A stretch of DNA of 7,462 nucleotides from DATKXO01 sp035528995 (GCA_035528995.1 DATKXO010000464.1:1-7462), one strand, 5' to 3'; positions 1 through 5,682 are shown, counted from the stretch's first letter. Notes: generated by a model not told the origin, from the sequence alone. Translations and numbers: made by a program.

Positions 1-37
1 CGGTAAATGTCATGTTAGCGTCGGGCTGGAGTCTTTA

Positions 38-50
38 CCCACTGCGTGGG
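38..50. repeat. Short perfect inverted repeat with partial direct copy at 78-88
   Basis: CCCAC (38-42) and GTGGG (46-50) form a perfect 5-bp inverted repeat around TGC. An 11-base segment of it, CCCACTGCGTG (38-48), recurs at 78-88 as CCCACTTCGTG with one change, exactly 40 bp downstream. No T-run follows on either strand, so it does not look like an intrinsic terminator. It could be a protein-binding pair or chance. Confidence 0.3.
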
Positions 51-104
51 AATCTATGGAGAAACCTACCACGCTTCCCCACTTCGTGCAACAGAAAAGT
101 CGGC

Positions 105-152
105 AAAAAATTCGGGACGGTTGCGAATGAGCAGCGGCGCGCCCGCAATCGT
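105..152 (-). terminator. Possible intrinsic terminator for leftward transcription
   Basis: Read on the minus strand, ACGATTGCG (152-144) and CGCAACCGT (125-117) pair over nine positions with one A/C mismatch around an 18-nt loop. Six nt after the stem comes a run of six T (110-105). This is the form expected of a Rho-independent terminator for the minus-strand cluster, but it lies about 300 nt past the glycosyltransferase stop and its loop is long. The loop also contains the palindrome GGCGCGCC (135-142). Confidence 0.3.
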
Positions 153-415
153 TAGCGCCCTGCCCTACCGGCTGGGGTTTTCTCCCGACGCCGGCACAAA
201 TTGTTGCGGGTGAAAGGACGTGGCGCCGTGAGGCAGCCGGCCGGCAATCTTTGCGCGGCGCTTGCTGGTTATGGGACGGATCGCCGCAGCGAAGGCAGCG
301 GGCTCTTCCGACGGCAGCGCATCTCCGTTACGAGTTAACCCAAGCACAAGCCGAGGGCGTCGGGGTTCGTTCGGAGCTGCGTGCGGCGCAAGGCAATTGT
401 TTGTATGAGCTTACG

Positions 416-440
416 GGTGCGGGTGGCGCCGGACCGCACC
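416..440 (-). terminator. GC-rich hairpin just past the glycosyltransferase stop
   Basis: GGTGCGG (416-422) and CCGCACC (434-440) form a perfect 7-bp stem with an 11-nt loop. The hairpin begins 8 nt beyond the glycosyltransferase stop codon on the minus strand. No T-run follows, so it may be a weak or Rho-assisted terminator, or a 3'-end stabilising hairpin, rather than a classical intrinsic terminator. Confidence 0.4.
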
Positions 441-448
441 GAGGAGCG

Positions 449-1579
449 CTACCGCGATAAACGCATCGACAGGTGTCTTGATTCGATTCGGGCCGTCTCC
501 GCGTAGAGTGCTCGGTAGGATTCGAAGCATTGTTGGCGCGTAAGGTTGCGCGCGACGTGCTCCGCGGCGGCACATCCCAAACGGATGCCAAACTCCGTAT
601 TAGACAGGATGCGCTCGACGGCCCCAGCCAGGGCGGCGGGGTCATCGGCGGGGACCAGCAGGCCCGTTCGTCCCGAGTCGACGAGGTCGCGACAGCCGGG
701 CACGTCGGTGGTGACGACGGGCAGGCTCGCGGCCATGGCCTCCAGGAGGGCGTTGGGGAGGCCCTCGGTGCGGGATGGGAAGACAAAGAGGTCGGCGGTC
801 TTGAGCAGGCGGGGCACGTCGCCCCGCTCGCCGAGGAGCATGACGCGGTCTGCCAGTCCCAGCTTGCCGATCAGCCGCTCGAGCTCCGGGCGATAGGGAC
901 CGTCACCCACAACGGCCAAGCGGATCGGCCGGGTCCGGCAGATCATCGCGGTGGCCTCCAGCAGCACGTCCAGCCCTTTTACCGGGTCCAGCCGCCCGAC
1001 CCAGAGGAGCAGGGGGTCCTGGTCCGGGATTCCGAGGGCTTCGCGGGTGATCGGGGGGGCGGCGGCGAGGGCGTCGGCGTCCACGCCGCCCCAGATGAGT
1101 CGCAGGCGTGAGCGCCTGATCCCCGCCGTCCGGGCCAGGTGCTCGATCACCGAGGGTGAGTTGCCCACCAGCCATCGGCACAGACCCTGCGTGAGCCGGT
1201 CCACCGGCAGGTGCCAGCGTCGCTCGATCTCGACGGTCTGGATCTCGCAGATCAGCCTGCGGTGGTCGAACCCGCTGAGCAGGGTGGCCAGGCGGGCGGC
1301 GATGTTGGCGTGGAACAGAAGGGAGTGAACCACATCCGGCCGAAACGCGGAGATGATGGAGGCCAGCCGCTCGATTACCCTCCAGTCCCAGGGGCCGGCC
1401 GCGTCGCAGGCCCGCGTCTCGATGCCGGCGTCGGCCAACATGGCGGTCACCGGCCCGGGGGGCGAGAGGCTGACCACGCACACCGACTCGCCGCGGTCTT
1501 TCAGGTAGGAGGCGAGGCGGAACAGATGCAGCGGTACGCCTCCGGTATTGAGGTCGGTGATGACGTGGAGGATTCTCAA
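449..1579 (-). CDS. Glycosyltransferase, GT-B fold, family 4 type
   Basis: Predicted retaining glycosyltransferase that moves a sugar from a nucleotide-sugar donor to a cell-envelope or exopolysaccharide acceptor; donor and acceptor cannot be read from sequence. With the start chosen here it has 376 residues, normal for the family. The N-terminal domain opens with RILHVITDLNTGG, a typical acceptor-side strand and glycine loop. The C-terminal domain carries VGRLDPVKG (194-202), VGDGP (224-228) and the E-x7-E signature in EGLPNALLE (E272 and E280), followed by the usual GLLVPADDP stretch near 306-313. I chose the TTG at 1579 because the conserved first strand begins immediately after it and because the upstream ATG at 1729 would overlap the permease gene by about 119 nt with an unrelated, cysteine- and serine-rich extension. 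The TTG start lies 31 nt after the permease stop, so the two are probably co-transcribed. The Shine-Dalgarno is weak (GGA). GT4 assignment is confident, specificity unknown. Confidence 0.9.
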   Translation of the reverse strand: MRILHVITDLNTGGVPLHLFRLASYLKDRGESVCVVSLSPPGPVTAMLADAGIETRACDAAGPWDWRVIERLASIISAFRPDVVHSLLFHANIAARLATLLSGFDHRRLICEIQTVEIERRWHLPVDRLTQGLCRWLVGNSPSVIEHLARTAGIRRSRLRLIWGGVDADALAAAPPITREALGIPDQDPLLLWVGRLDPVKGLDVLLEATAMICRTRPIRLAVVGDGPYRPELERLIGKLGLADRVMLLGERGDVPRLLKTADLFVFPSRTEGLPNALLEAMAASLPVVTTDVPGCRDLVDSGRTGLLVPADDPAALAGAVERILSNTEFGIRLGCAAAEHVARNLTRQQCFESYRALYAETARIESRHLSMRLSR

Positions 1580-1610
1580 GGCCGTTGGTCCGGCGCCGTG
1601 GGTCGTGGCG

Positions 1611-2558
1611 TCAAAAATCCCGTCGGTGGAACTTCCACGCGGCCAGGAGCAAGACGATTGCCTCGATGCCGAGCGAGGACAGCAGCGATGCGGCGATGTT
1701 GAAGGACATGACCTCCTTGCCGCCTTCAATCATCGCTTCCATTTGCTCGCGGTCCTCCTGGGGCACGTCGTCGAATGAGGCCTGCCCCAGGATCTTCTCG
1801 GCGATCTGCGGGTCGATCAGCCGGGCGGCGATGTGGGGGATGTCCTGTGTCTTCGGCACGATCCACCGGGTCTTGGGGACGATCTTACGGAGCGGGCTGT
1901 CCTCGCGGATGAGCTCGGGCGGCAGAATGTACGCGGCGCTGGCCAGCGATTGGGCGAGGAAGATGCCGAACCAGCACAGGAAGGTGAGCAGCAACGGTGC
2001 CAGACTGCCCCGCATGCGGACGGCAAAGAACGTATAGAATGCGTAGATATAGCTGAACAGGATGACCGAGAGGGGGATGCACCAGAAGTAGGGCCAGAGC
2101 CACTGTTTCCACCTGATCCCGACAACCAGGAAGGTCAGCACGACAAAGACCGCGGACTGGACGAACACGAACGTCATGCTGGCCAGGTATTTGCCGAAGA
2201 AGAGGCGCAGGCGGCTGATGGGTTTGGACAGGATTGCGTCGATGGCTCCCTGTTCCATCATGGAGGGGAAGAAGCCGGCCGTGGCAATGAGGGCCAGAGC
2301 GATTCCCACAATCCCGATGTACTTGTCCGCCGCCCAATAGATAAGGATGCCGGTGACGTGAGCCCGCTGGGCGTCGGTGCCGGCGACGAAGGTCGGATCA
2401 TCGAGGTGCCATTTGAAGAGGATGGTCACACCGGTCTCGTCGTAGCCGACGCAGGCCATCACGGCGGCGATGAGCACCGTGATGCCGAGCATGACCCAGA
2501 AGATCTTTCGATCCCGGGACTCGCGGAAGCCGTCAACGATGAGCGCCCAAAGCTGCAT
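1611..2558 (-). CDS. ABC-2 type transporter permease
   Basis: Integral membrane subunit of an ABC exporter, expected to pair with the ATPase encoded just upstream. It has 315 residues with about six hydrophobic segments, near 19-38, 79-97, 127-147, 163-181, 186-206 and 291-309. Between the second and third lies EQGAIDAILSKPISRLRLFFG (near 102-122), the amphipathic coupling motif typical of ABC-2 permeases: M/E-x-G-x-(I/L)-(x)-LSKPISR followed by GKYLA. Segments five and six are separated by a loop of about 80 charged residues (207-290). That loop contains a short internal duplication of IVPKT (226-230 and 233-237), also visible in the DNA. The ATG at 2558 lies 61 nt after the ATPase stop; its only Shine-Dalgarno-like sequence is a GGG located in a small hairpin. 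The substrate is not inferable: this subfamily covers multidrug, Nod-factor, gliding and copper-related exporters. Family call is secure. Confidence 0.9.
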   Translation of the reverse strand: MQLWALIVDGFRESRDRKIFWVMLGITVLIAAVMACVGYDETGVTILFKWHLDDPTFVAGTDAQRAHVTGILIYWAADKYIGIVGIALALIATAGFFPSMMEQGAIDAILSKPISRLRLFFGKYLASMTFVFVQSAVFVVLTFLVVGIRWKQWLWPYFWCIPLSVILFSYIYAFYTFFAVRMRGSLAPLLLTFLCWFGIFLAQSLASAAYILPPELIREDSPLRKIVPKTRWIVPKTQDIPHIAARLIDPQIAEKILGQASFDDVPQEDREQMEAMIEGGKEVMSFNIAASLLSSLGIEAIVLLLAAWKFHRRDF

Positions 2559-2566
2559 GAATGCTA

Positions 2567-2595
2567 CCCGTGTTCGGGGTCGCGTTCCACGCGAC
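2567..2595 (-). repeat. Two abutting hairpins between ATPase and permease genes
   Basis: CCCG (2567-2570) pairs with CGGG (2575-2578), and immediately adjacent GTCGCG (2579-2584) pairs with CGCGAC (2590-2595) around a 5-nt loop. On the minus-strand mRNA the second hairpin is met first. The smaller one ends 8 nt before the permease ATG and includes the only Shine-Dalgarno-like GGG. No T-run follows, so this is not a standard terminator. It may be an intercistronic processing or translation-tuning element. Confidence 0.4.
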
Positions 2596-2619
2596 GAGCA
2601 CGGTTTCGCTTAAGCTCGG

Positions 2620-3594
2620 TCAGCCGCTGTCCGTCGCGGGGCGGCCGATCGGCGGGGCCTTGCCTGCCACGGCGTTGTGACCCAGTGTCTCGACGAAGAT
2701 GTCCTCCAGGCTGAATCGGCGCGGGACGACCGACTCGACCGAGTGCCCCTGCCCGCGAAGCAGATCGATCAGCTCGTTGACCCTGGCGGTGTCGTGGCCG
2801 GGCACGGTGATGGTGTCTCCGTCCAATCGCCCGCCGCACTTGGCGATTTTGGGGCCAAGGGCGGTCAGGTCGCCGCCGGCGGTGATTCGGTATTCGTGCG
2901 TGTGCTCGGTCAGCTCGTCGAGCCTGCCCTGCCGGGCGACCAGCCCCTCGACGAGAATGGCCACGCGGTCGCAGACCATCTCCAGCTCGCTGAGCAGGTG
3001 TGAGTTCAAGAAGACGGTCTTGCCCTGGCCCTTGAGTTCCAGCAGCAGGCGACGCACGTCGCGGCGGCCCATGGGGTCGAGGCCGTCGGTGGGTTCGTCG
3101 AGGACCACGAGTTCCGGGTCGTTCATCAGGGCCTGGGCGATTCCCAGGCGCTGGAGCATTCCCTTGGAGTACTTTCCGACGCGCGTGTCGGCCCAGGCGG
3201 CCATGCCCACCCGTTCGAGCAGGTTGCCGGCCCGCCCCTGGCGCACCGCAGCGGGCACCTTGGCGAGGGCGGCGTAGAAGTGCAGCAGTCCCCTCCCGGT
3301 CAGGTACGTCGGGAACCGGTGAGCCTCGGGCAGGTAGCCGATCACGGCCAGCTTCTTGCGATGGCCGAGCGGTCGGCCCAGTACCGTTCCCATGGCCCGG
3401 TCCGGACGGACGACCGTCATCATGATCTTGACGAGCGTGCTCTTGCCGGCGCCGTTGGGGCCCAGCAGTCCGAAGATCTCTCCCCGCCCGACCTGAATGT
3501 TGACGCCGCGCAGGGCGTGGATGTTCCTGCCGTAGGTCTTGTGGACGTCGATCAGATCGACGCCCCAGTTGGTCATTTCGGTCAGTTGGACCAT
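2620..3594 (-). CDS. ABC transporter ATP-binding protein, ABC-2 exporter type
   Basis: Cytoplasmic nucleotide-binding subunit that powers the exporter, 324 residues. Walker A is GPNGAGKST (45-53). The Q-loop region reads YLPE (87-90), with Glu where most ABC ATPases have Gln, as is common in CcmA-like ABC-2 ATPases. The signature is YSKGM (142-146) in place of LSGGQ, also typical of that subfamily. Walker B is LVVLDEPTDGLDP (D166, catalytic E167), and the switch histidine is H199 in FLNSHLLSE. Residues after about 235 form a C-terminal domain ending in a poorly conserved proline-rich tail. The ATG at 3594 overlaps the end of miaA by 13 nt; a second ATG at 3576 begins 5 nt after the miaA stop and is equally plausible, since family members usually start only a few residues before the first strand. 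Neither has a clear Shine-Dalgarno. It is followed by its permease, so the pair is probably one transporter of unknown substrate. Confidence 0.92.
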   Translation of the reverse strand: MVQLTEMTNWGVDLIDVHKTYGRNIHALRGVNIQVGRGEIFGLLGPNGAGKSTLVKIMMTVVRPDRAMGTVLGRPLGHRKKLAVIGYLPEAHRFPTYLTGRGLLHFYAALAKVPAAVRQGRAGNLLERVGMAAWADTRVGKYSKGMLQRLGIAQALMNDPELVVLDEPTDGLDPMGRRDVRRLLLELKGQGKTVFLNSHLLSELEMVCDRVAILVEGLVARQGRLDELTEHTHEYRITAGGDLTALGPKIAKCGGRLDGDTITVPGHDTARVNELIDLLRGQGHSVESVVPRRFSLEDIFVETLGHNAVAGKAPPIGRPATDSG

Positions 3595-4520
3595 TCGGCA
3601 GCTCGTCGTTGGACAATCTGATCGGCCAGGTCAACCGCGCTGCTGTCCGGGGCCAGGTCGATCCACTCGGTGTCGCGGAACCTCTTGAACCAGGTCCGCT
3701 GGGCCTTGGCAAACCGGCGCGTGTTGATTTTGATCATTTCGACGGCGTTGGCAAGTGAAATACGGCCCTGCAAGTGCTCAATGATCTCGGCGTAGCCCAG
3801 GGCCTGGCGGGCGGCCGTGCTCAAGGGGCGCTGCAGGGCAAGGAGTGAGCGCACCTCGTCCACGAGTCCCTGCTCGATCATGCGCTGGACGCGCTGGTTG
3901 GTTCGATGGCTCTGATCCTCGCGTTCGCGCCGCAGGCCGAGGAAGACACAGGGGTGCTGTGTGCGCTGGCGGTCCCATTGGGTTTGCAGCTCGCTGATGG
4001 GGACGCCGGTGATCTGATAGACCTCAAGCGCCCGAACGATTCGGCGCAGGTCGTTGGGGTGGATGCGGCGGGCGGCGTCGGGGTCGGCGTTGCTCAGCTC
4101 GGCGTGCAGGGTCGGTGCTCCTTCGGCGGCGGCCCGGCGGTGCAGGTGGTCGCGAATGGCGGGGTCGGCCGACGGGCCTTCGAACAGGCCCTCGCTCAGG
4201 GCCTTGATGTACAGGGCGGTTCCGCCGACGGCGAGGATGCGGCGGCCCCGGGCGGCGATGTCGTCGATGGCCTGCTCGGCGAGCTGGAGGAAGGAGGCGA
4301 CGGAGAACTCCTCCCAGGGCTCGACGACGTCGATGAGGTGGTGCGGTACGTCCCGGCGCTGGGCGGGTGTGGGCTTGGCGGTGCCGATGTCCATTCGACG
4401 GAAGACTTTCATGGAGTCAACGCTGATGATGTCGGCTCGGATGCGGCGGGCGAGTTCGCGCCCCAGCGCCCCCTTGCCACATGCGGTGCAACCGAGCAGG
4501 AAGGTGATCTTCGGCGGCAT
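3582..4520 (-). CDS. miaA: tRNA dimethylallyltransferase
   Basis: MiaA transfers a dimethylallyl group from dimethylallyl diphosphate to N6 of adenosine 37 in tRNAs that read codons starting with U; MiaB usually methylthiolates the product. At 312 residues the length is typical. Family motifs appear in order: P-loop GCTACGKGALG (10-20), SVDSMKVF (33-40, with the conserved Asp35), MDIGTAKP (43-50), VPHHLIDVVEP (58-68), GGTALY (99-104), NDLRRIVRALEVYQITG, ALGYAEI, and the tRNA-binding TRRFAKAQRTWFKR near the C terminus. The P-loop is unusual: most relatives have GPTASGKT, whereas here Pro and Ser are both Cys and the Thr after Lys16 is Gly. Phe40 also stands where Tyr is usual. The ATG at 4520 has a modest AGAGAG-type Shine-Dalgarno upstream. 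It heads the minus-strand cluster; I found no convincing promoter for it in the 81-nt divergent gap. Identity is secure. Confidence 0.95.
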   Translation of the reverse strand: MPPKITFLLGCTACGKGALGRELARRIRADIISVDSMKVFRRMDIGTAKPTPAQRRDVPHHLIDVVEPWEEFSVASFLQLAEQAIDDIAARGRRILAVGGTALYIKALSEGLFEGPSADPAIRDHLHRRAAAEGAPTLHAELSNADPDAARRIHPNDLRRIVRALEVYQITGVPISELQTQWDRQRTQHPCVFLGLRREREDQSHRTNQRVQRMIEQGLVDEVRSLLALQRPLSTAARQALGYAEIIEHLQGRISLANAVEMIKINTRRFAKAQRTWFKRFRDTEWIDLAPDSSAVDLADQIVQRRAAEWSN

Positions 4521-4531
4521 CAGGAACTCTC

Positions 4532-4560
4532 TTGACGTCGGGTGGACGCGGGACTAGGTT
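4532..4560 (+). promoter_or_regulatory. Sigma70-like promoter for the small lipoprotein gene
   Basis: TTGACG (4532-4537) matches the -35 consensus at five of six bases. After exactly 17 nt comes TAGGTT (4555-4560), which keeps the first, second and last bases of TATAAT. Transcription would start near 4567, leaving a leader of roughly 35 nt before the ATG at 4602. The spacing is ideal and the position sensible; the -10 is only a partial match. Confidence 0.5.
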
Positions 4561-4580
4561 TCGATCCGTTCGCGGTTCTG

Positions 4581-4597
4581 TCCGATTGCATCGGAGG
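4581..4597 (+). promoter_or_regulatory. Shine-Dalgarno overlapped by a small hairpin
   Basis: GGAGG (4593-4597) lies 4 nt before the ATG at 4602 and fixes that start over an in-frame ATG at 4542. TCCGAT (4581-4586) and ATCGGA (4590-4595) form a perfect 6-bp inverted repeat with a TGC loop, and its 3' arm covers the first three bases of the Shine-Dalgarno. It could modulate translation or be a dyad operator just downstream of the promoter. Confidence 0.45.
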
Positions 4598-4601
4598 CAT
4601 C

Positions 4602-4907
4602 ATGAGAACGACTATTCTGCTGGCCTGCTGTTGTGTTGTCTTGTTGGCGCCGGTGGGGTGCGTGCAGCTTCGCGCGCCGGACGTGCAGGTCAACATGGGC
4701 CCCGGGCCGGAGGACGTGGACAGCTCGCGGGTCCCGCCCACGGCGACACACGAGGAGGCGCGAATCGAGCTGACCAAGGCGTACCGACACATCCACTATC
4801 TCGAATACCAGAACACCCGCCTCCAAGAGAAATACGAGAAGGCTCGCGAAGAGCGGGAAGAGTACAAGGACAAGTACAAGCGCCTCAAAGACAAGTACGA
4901 CGACTAA
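4602..4907 (+). CDS. Small lipoprotein-like protein with C-terminal coiled coil
   Basis: I do not recognise a named family. The ATG at 4602 is chosen because GGAGG precedes it and the product then begins with a clean export signal: MRTT, then a hydrophobic stretch (5-19), then Cys20. The sequence before Cys20, LLAPVG, is a loose lipobox (Gly at -1, but Pro at -3), so lipidation is likely but not certain; an earlier LLAC at 6-9 is too close to the N terminus to be a normal site. Residues 21-48 are a proline-containing linker. From about 50 to 101 the protein is highly charged and helical, with a clean heptad pattern: I64, N71, Y78, R85, Y92, Y99 at one core position and L67, L74, A81, Y88, L95 at the other. 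It would thus be a 101-residue envelope-anchored coiled coil that probably oligomerises, loosely reminiscent of murein-lipoprotein architecture, though without demonstrable homology. It has its own promoter and is divergent from miaA. Confidence 0.7.
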   Translation: MRTTILLACCCVVLLAPVGCVQLRAPDVQVNMGPGPEDVDSSRVPPTATHEEARIELTKAYRHIHYLEYQNTRLQEKYEKAREEREEYKDKYKRLKDKYDD

Positions 4908-4916
4908 CATGCCCGG

Positions 4917-4931
4917 GCCGGTCATTCCGGC
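4917..4931 (+). terminator. Weak hairpin after the lipoprotein gene
   Basis: GCCGG (4917-4921) and CCGGC (4927-4931) form a 5-bp stem with loop TCATT, 9 nt beyond the TAA stop. No T-run follows. It may contribute to 3'-end formation, but the evidence is thin. Confidence 0.25.
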
Positions 4932-4946
4932 GTGGCAGCTCATAAT
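4919..4946 (+). promoter_or_regulatory. hsp20: Weak candidate promoter upstream of hsp20
   Basis: CATAAT (4941-4946) matches the -10 consensus at five of six bases, but the best -35 partner at 16-nt spacing, CGGTCA (4919-4924), matches only three. If used, the transcript would carry a leader of over 200 nt containing the structures described near 5101-5165. I see no CIRCE element and no convincing heat-shock sigma site in the 262-nt spacer. An imperfect palindrome lies at 4958-4977 (CAATCAGTTA and CAACTAATTG, eight of ten positions symmetric). Confidence 0.25.
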
Positions 4947-5138
4947 CTCCTGTTTGGCAATCAGTTACAACTAATTGCGTCGCCGAGGCCCTGTCAAGCT
5001 GGCAGCTTCCGGCGCGTGTGGGTCGGCCTGTCTGCGTCGTAATTCCTTTCAGGGTAGTTGGTTATGTTCACCCCGGGCGTCTGGCACGCGCCGTGGAATA
5101 TCCTGGGCGTCGGAGAGGACGATTCTCGAAACTCAACC

Positions 5139-5165
5139 GGCCGCGAGTGATGCGGCCAGGAGGTG
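5139..5165 (+). promoter_or_regulatory. hsp20: Strong Shine-Dalgarno with abutting GC hairpin, hsp20 leader
   Basis: AGGAGGTG (5158-5165) is a near-perfect Shine-Dalgarno 4 nt before the ATG at 5170, and it decides the start. Directly upstream, GGCCGC (5139-5144) and GCGGCC (5152-5157) form a six G-C pair stem ending exactly at the first base of the Shine-Dalgarno. An alternative pairing of TCCTGG (5101-5106) with CCAGGA (5156-5161) would cover the AGGA core and cannot coexist with the first stem. Confidence 0.55.
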
Positions 5166-5169
5166 TGCG

Positions 5170-5616
5170 ATGTTGCCCGTTCGGTTCACCCATCGTTCCT
5201 GTGGCAGTCCCGTGATGGCATGGGATCCGTTCCGGGTCCTTGATCGGTTTCTCGACCGTGGGAGCGACGGCGGCTGCGAGGCCGTGGCCGGGGGCTTCGA
5301 CGTGGACGTTCGCGAGGACGAGGAGCGTTACACCATCGAGGCCAACCTGCCCGGCATGGAGAAGGATGCCGTGGAGGTGACGTTCGAAGACGGTGTGCTG
5401 ACCATCGAAGCCGAAGCCCGACGCGACGAGGAGCGCAAGGAGGCGAACTTCCACCTGCGCGAACGTCAGGTGGGCCGATGTTCCCGGTCCTTCCGTCTGC
5501 CGGCTGACGCCGACCCGGAGAAGGTCGAGGCCGCGCTGGCCAACGGAGTCCTGACGGTCACGGTCGCCAAGGCGGAAGCGGCCAAGCCGCGGAGGATCGC
5601 CGTCCAGACGAATTGA
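5170..5616 (+). CDS. hsp20: Small heat-shock protein, Hsp20/alpha-crystallin family
   Basis: ATP-independent cytoplasmic holdase chaperone that binds unfolding proteins and passes them to the DnaK/ClpB refolding machinery. It has 148 residues. The N-terminal arm MLPVRF... (1-40) precedes an alpha-crystallin domain (about 41-135) that opens with FDVDVREDEERYTIEANLPG and closes with the hallmark A-x3-N-G-V-L motif (A121 to L128). The C-terminal I-x-V anchor (I143, V145) that docks neighbouring dimers is present. In the conserved G-x-F-x-R-x-F segment the first Phe is Cys104. The frame is open back to a TTG at 4975, but the start at 5170 has a near-perfect Shine-Dalgarno and the longer product would add 65 residues of non-conserved, serine- and arginine-rich sequence. 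An internal ATG at 5215 lacks a ribosome binding site. The gene stands alone on the plus strand, convergent with the regulator gene; heat control could be through its leader. Confidence 0.93.
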   Translation: MLPVRFTHRSCGSPVMAWDPFRVLDRFLDRGSDGGCEAVAGGFDVDVREDEERYTIEANLPGMEKDAVEVTFEDGVLTIEAEARRDEERKEANFHLRERQVGRCSRSFRLPADADPEKVEAALANGVLTVTVAKAEAAKPRRIAVQTN

Positions 5617-5640
5617 TCCCTGGCGTACTGACGTGCTTGG

Positions 5641-5682
5641 GGCCTGCTGCCGGTGGGGCGAATGCCCCGTCGTCGGCGGGCC
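5641..5682. terminator. Imperfect long hairpin between convergent genes
   Basis: The core is GGGGC (5655-5659), loop GAAT, GCCCC (5664-5668). It extends outward through two G-T wobbles and two further pairs to 5651-5672. An alternative outer stem pairs GCCG (5649-5652) with CGGC (5674-5677) and GGCC (5641-5644) with GGCC (5679-5682). Lying between the stops of hsp20 and the regulator gene, it is a plausible bidirectional terminator, but neither strand has a T-run after it. Confidence 0.45.

Larger units (their letters stand above)
1..448. other. Gene-poor left edge, no supported gene
   Basis: No gene is recognisable in these 448 bases. Positions 1-120 are visibly richer in A and T than the rest of the window. 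Two plus-strand frames are open from the left edge: one ends at a TGA at 128-130 (about 42 codons) and the other at a TAG at 153-155 (about 50 codons). Neither translation resembles a family I know, and the third positions of the first are only about half G or C, unlike the clearly coding genes nearby. After the TGA the same frame stays open to 460, but that stretch reads like a GC-rich shadow, and its end overlaps the glycosyltransferase gene. A 60-codon minus-strand frame at 165-347 begins with GTG and is likewise unrecognised. The region could hold the 3' end of a gene lying to the left, or eroded sequence. Confidence 0.5.

Noticed and set aside
251..460. Plus-strand open frame across the left spacer
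   Set aside because: It overlaps the 3' end of the glycosyltransferase antisense, has no Shine-Dalgarno and resembles nothing known. Long open frames arise easily by chance in GC-rich DNA.
360..500. Possible tRNA T-loop-like strings (GGTTCGTTCGG and GATTCGATTCGGG)
   Set aside because: No matching acceptor stem, D-arm or anticodon arm could be built around either string, and the second lies in the glycosyltransferase gene.
1580..1729. Longer glycosyltransferase from the ATG at 1729
   Set aside because: It would overlap the permease gene by about 119 nt in another frame, and the extra 50 residues are low-quality shadow sequence. The conserved first strand starts right at the TTG at 1579.
1848..1883. 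Tandem IVPKT duplication in the permease loop
   Set aside because: Real in the sequence (about 12 of 15 bases match), but only two short copies in a variable loop; too small to suggest function.
1833..2714. Long plus-strand open frame (293 codons) opposite the permease gene
   Set aside because: It is antisense to a clear ABC-2 permease and reads as an acidic, low-complexity mirror of it, as expected in GC-rich genes with G or C at third positions.
4996..5008. Palindrome AAGCTG-G-CAGCTT in the hsp20 upstream spacer
   Set aside because: A 1-nt loop cannot form a hairpin, and nothing places it as an operator. Palindromes of this size are common.
5082..5097. Sigma54-like promoter upstream of hsp20 (TGGCAC, 5 nt, GTGGA)
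   Set aside because: The -24 half is perfect, but the -12 half lacks the essential GC (GG instead). No sigma54 activator site or gene is visible, and a start there would remove the alternative leader stem. Probably chance.
4975..5169. 65-residue N-terminal extension of Hsp20 from a TTG
   Set aside because: The extension shows no chaperone features and looks like translated spacer, while the ATG at 5170 has a near-perfect Shine-Dalgarno and gives a normal-length protein.
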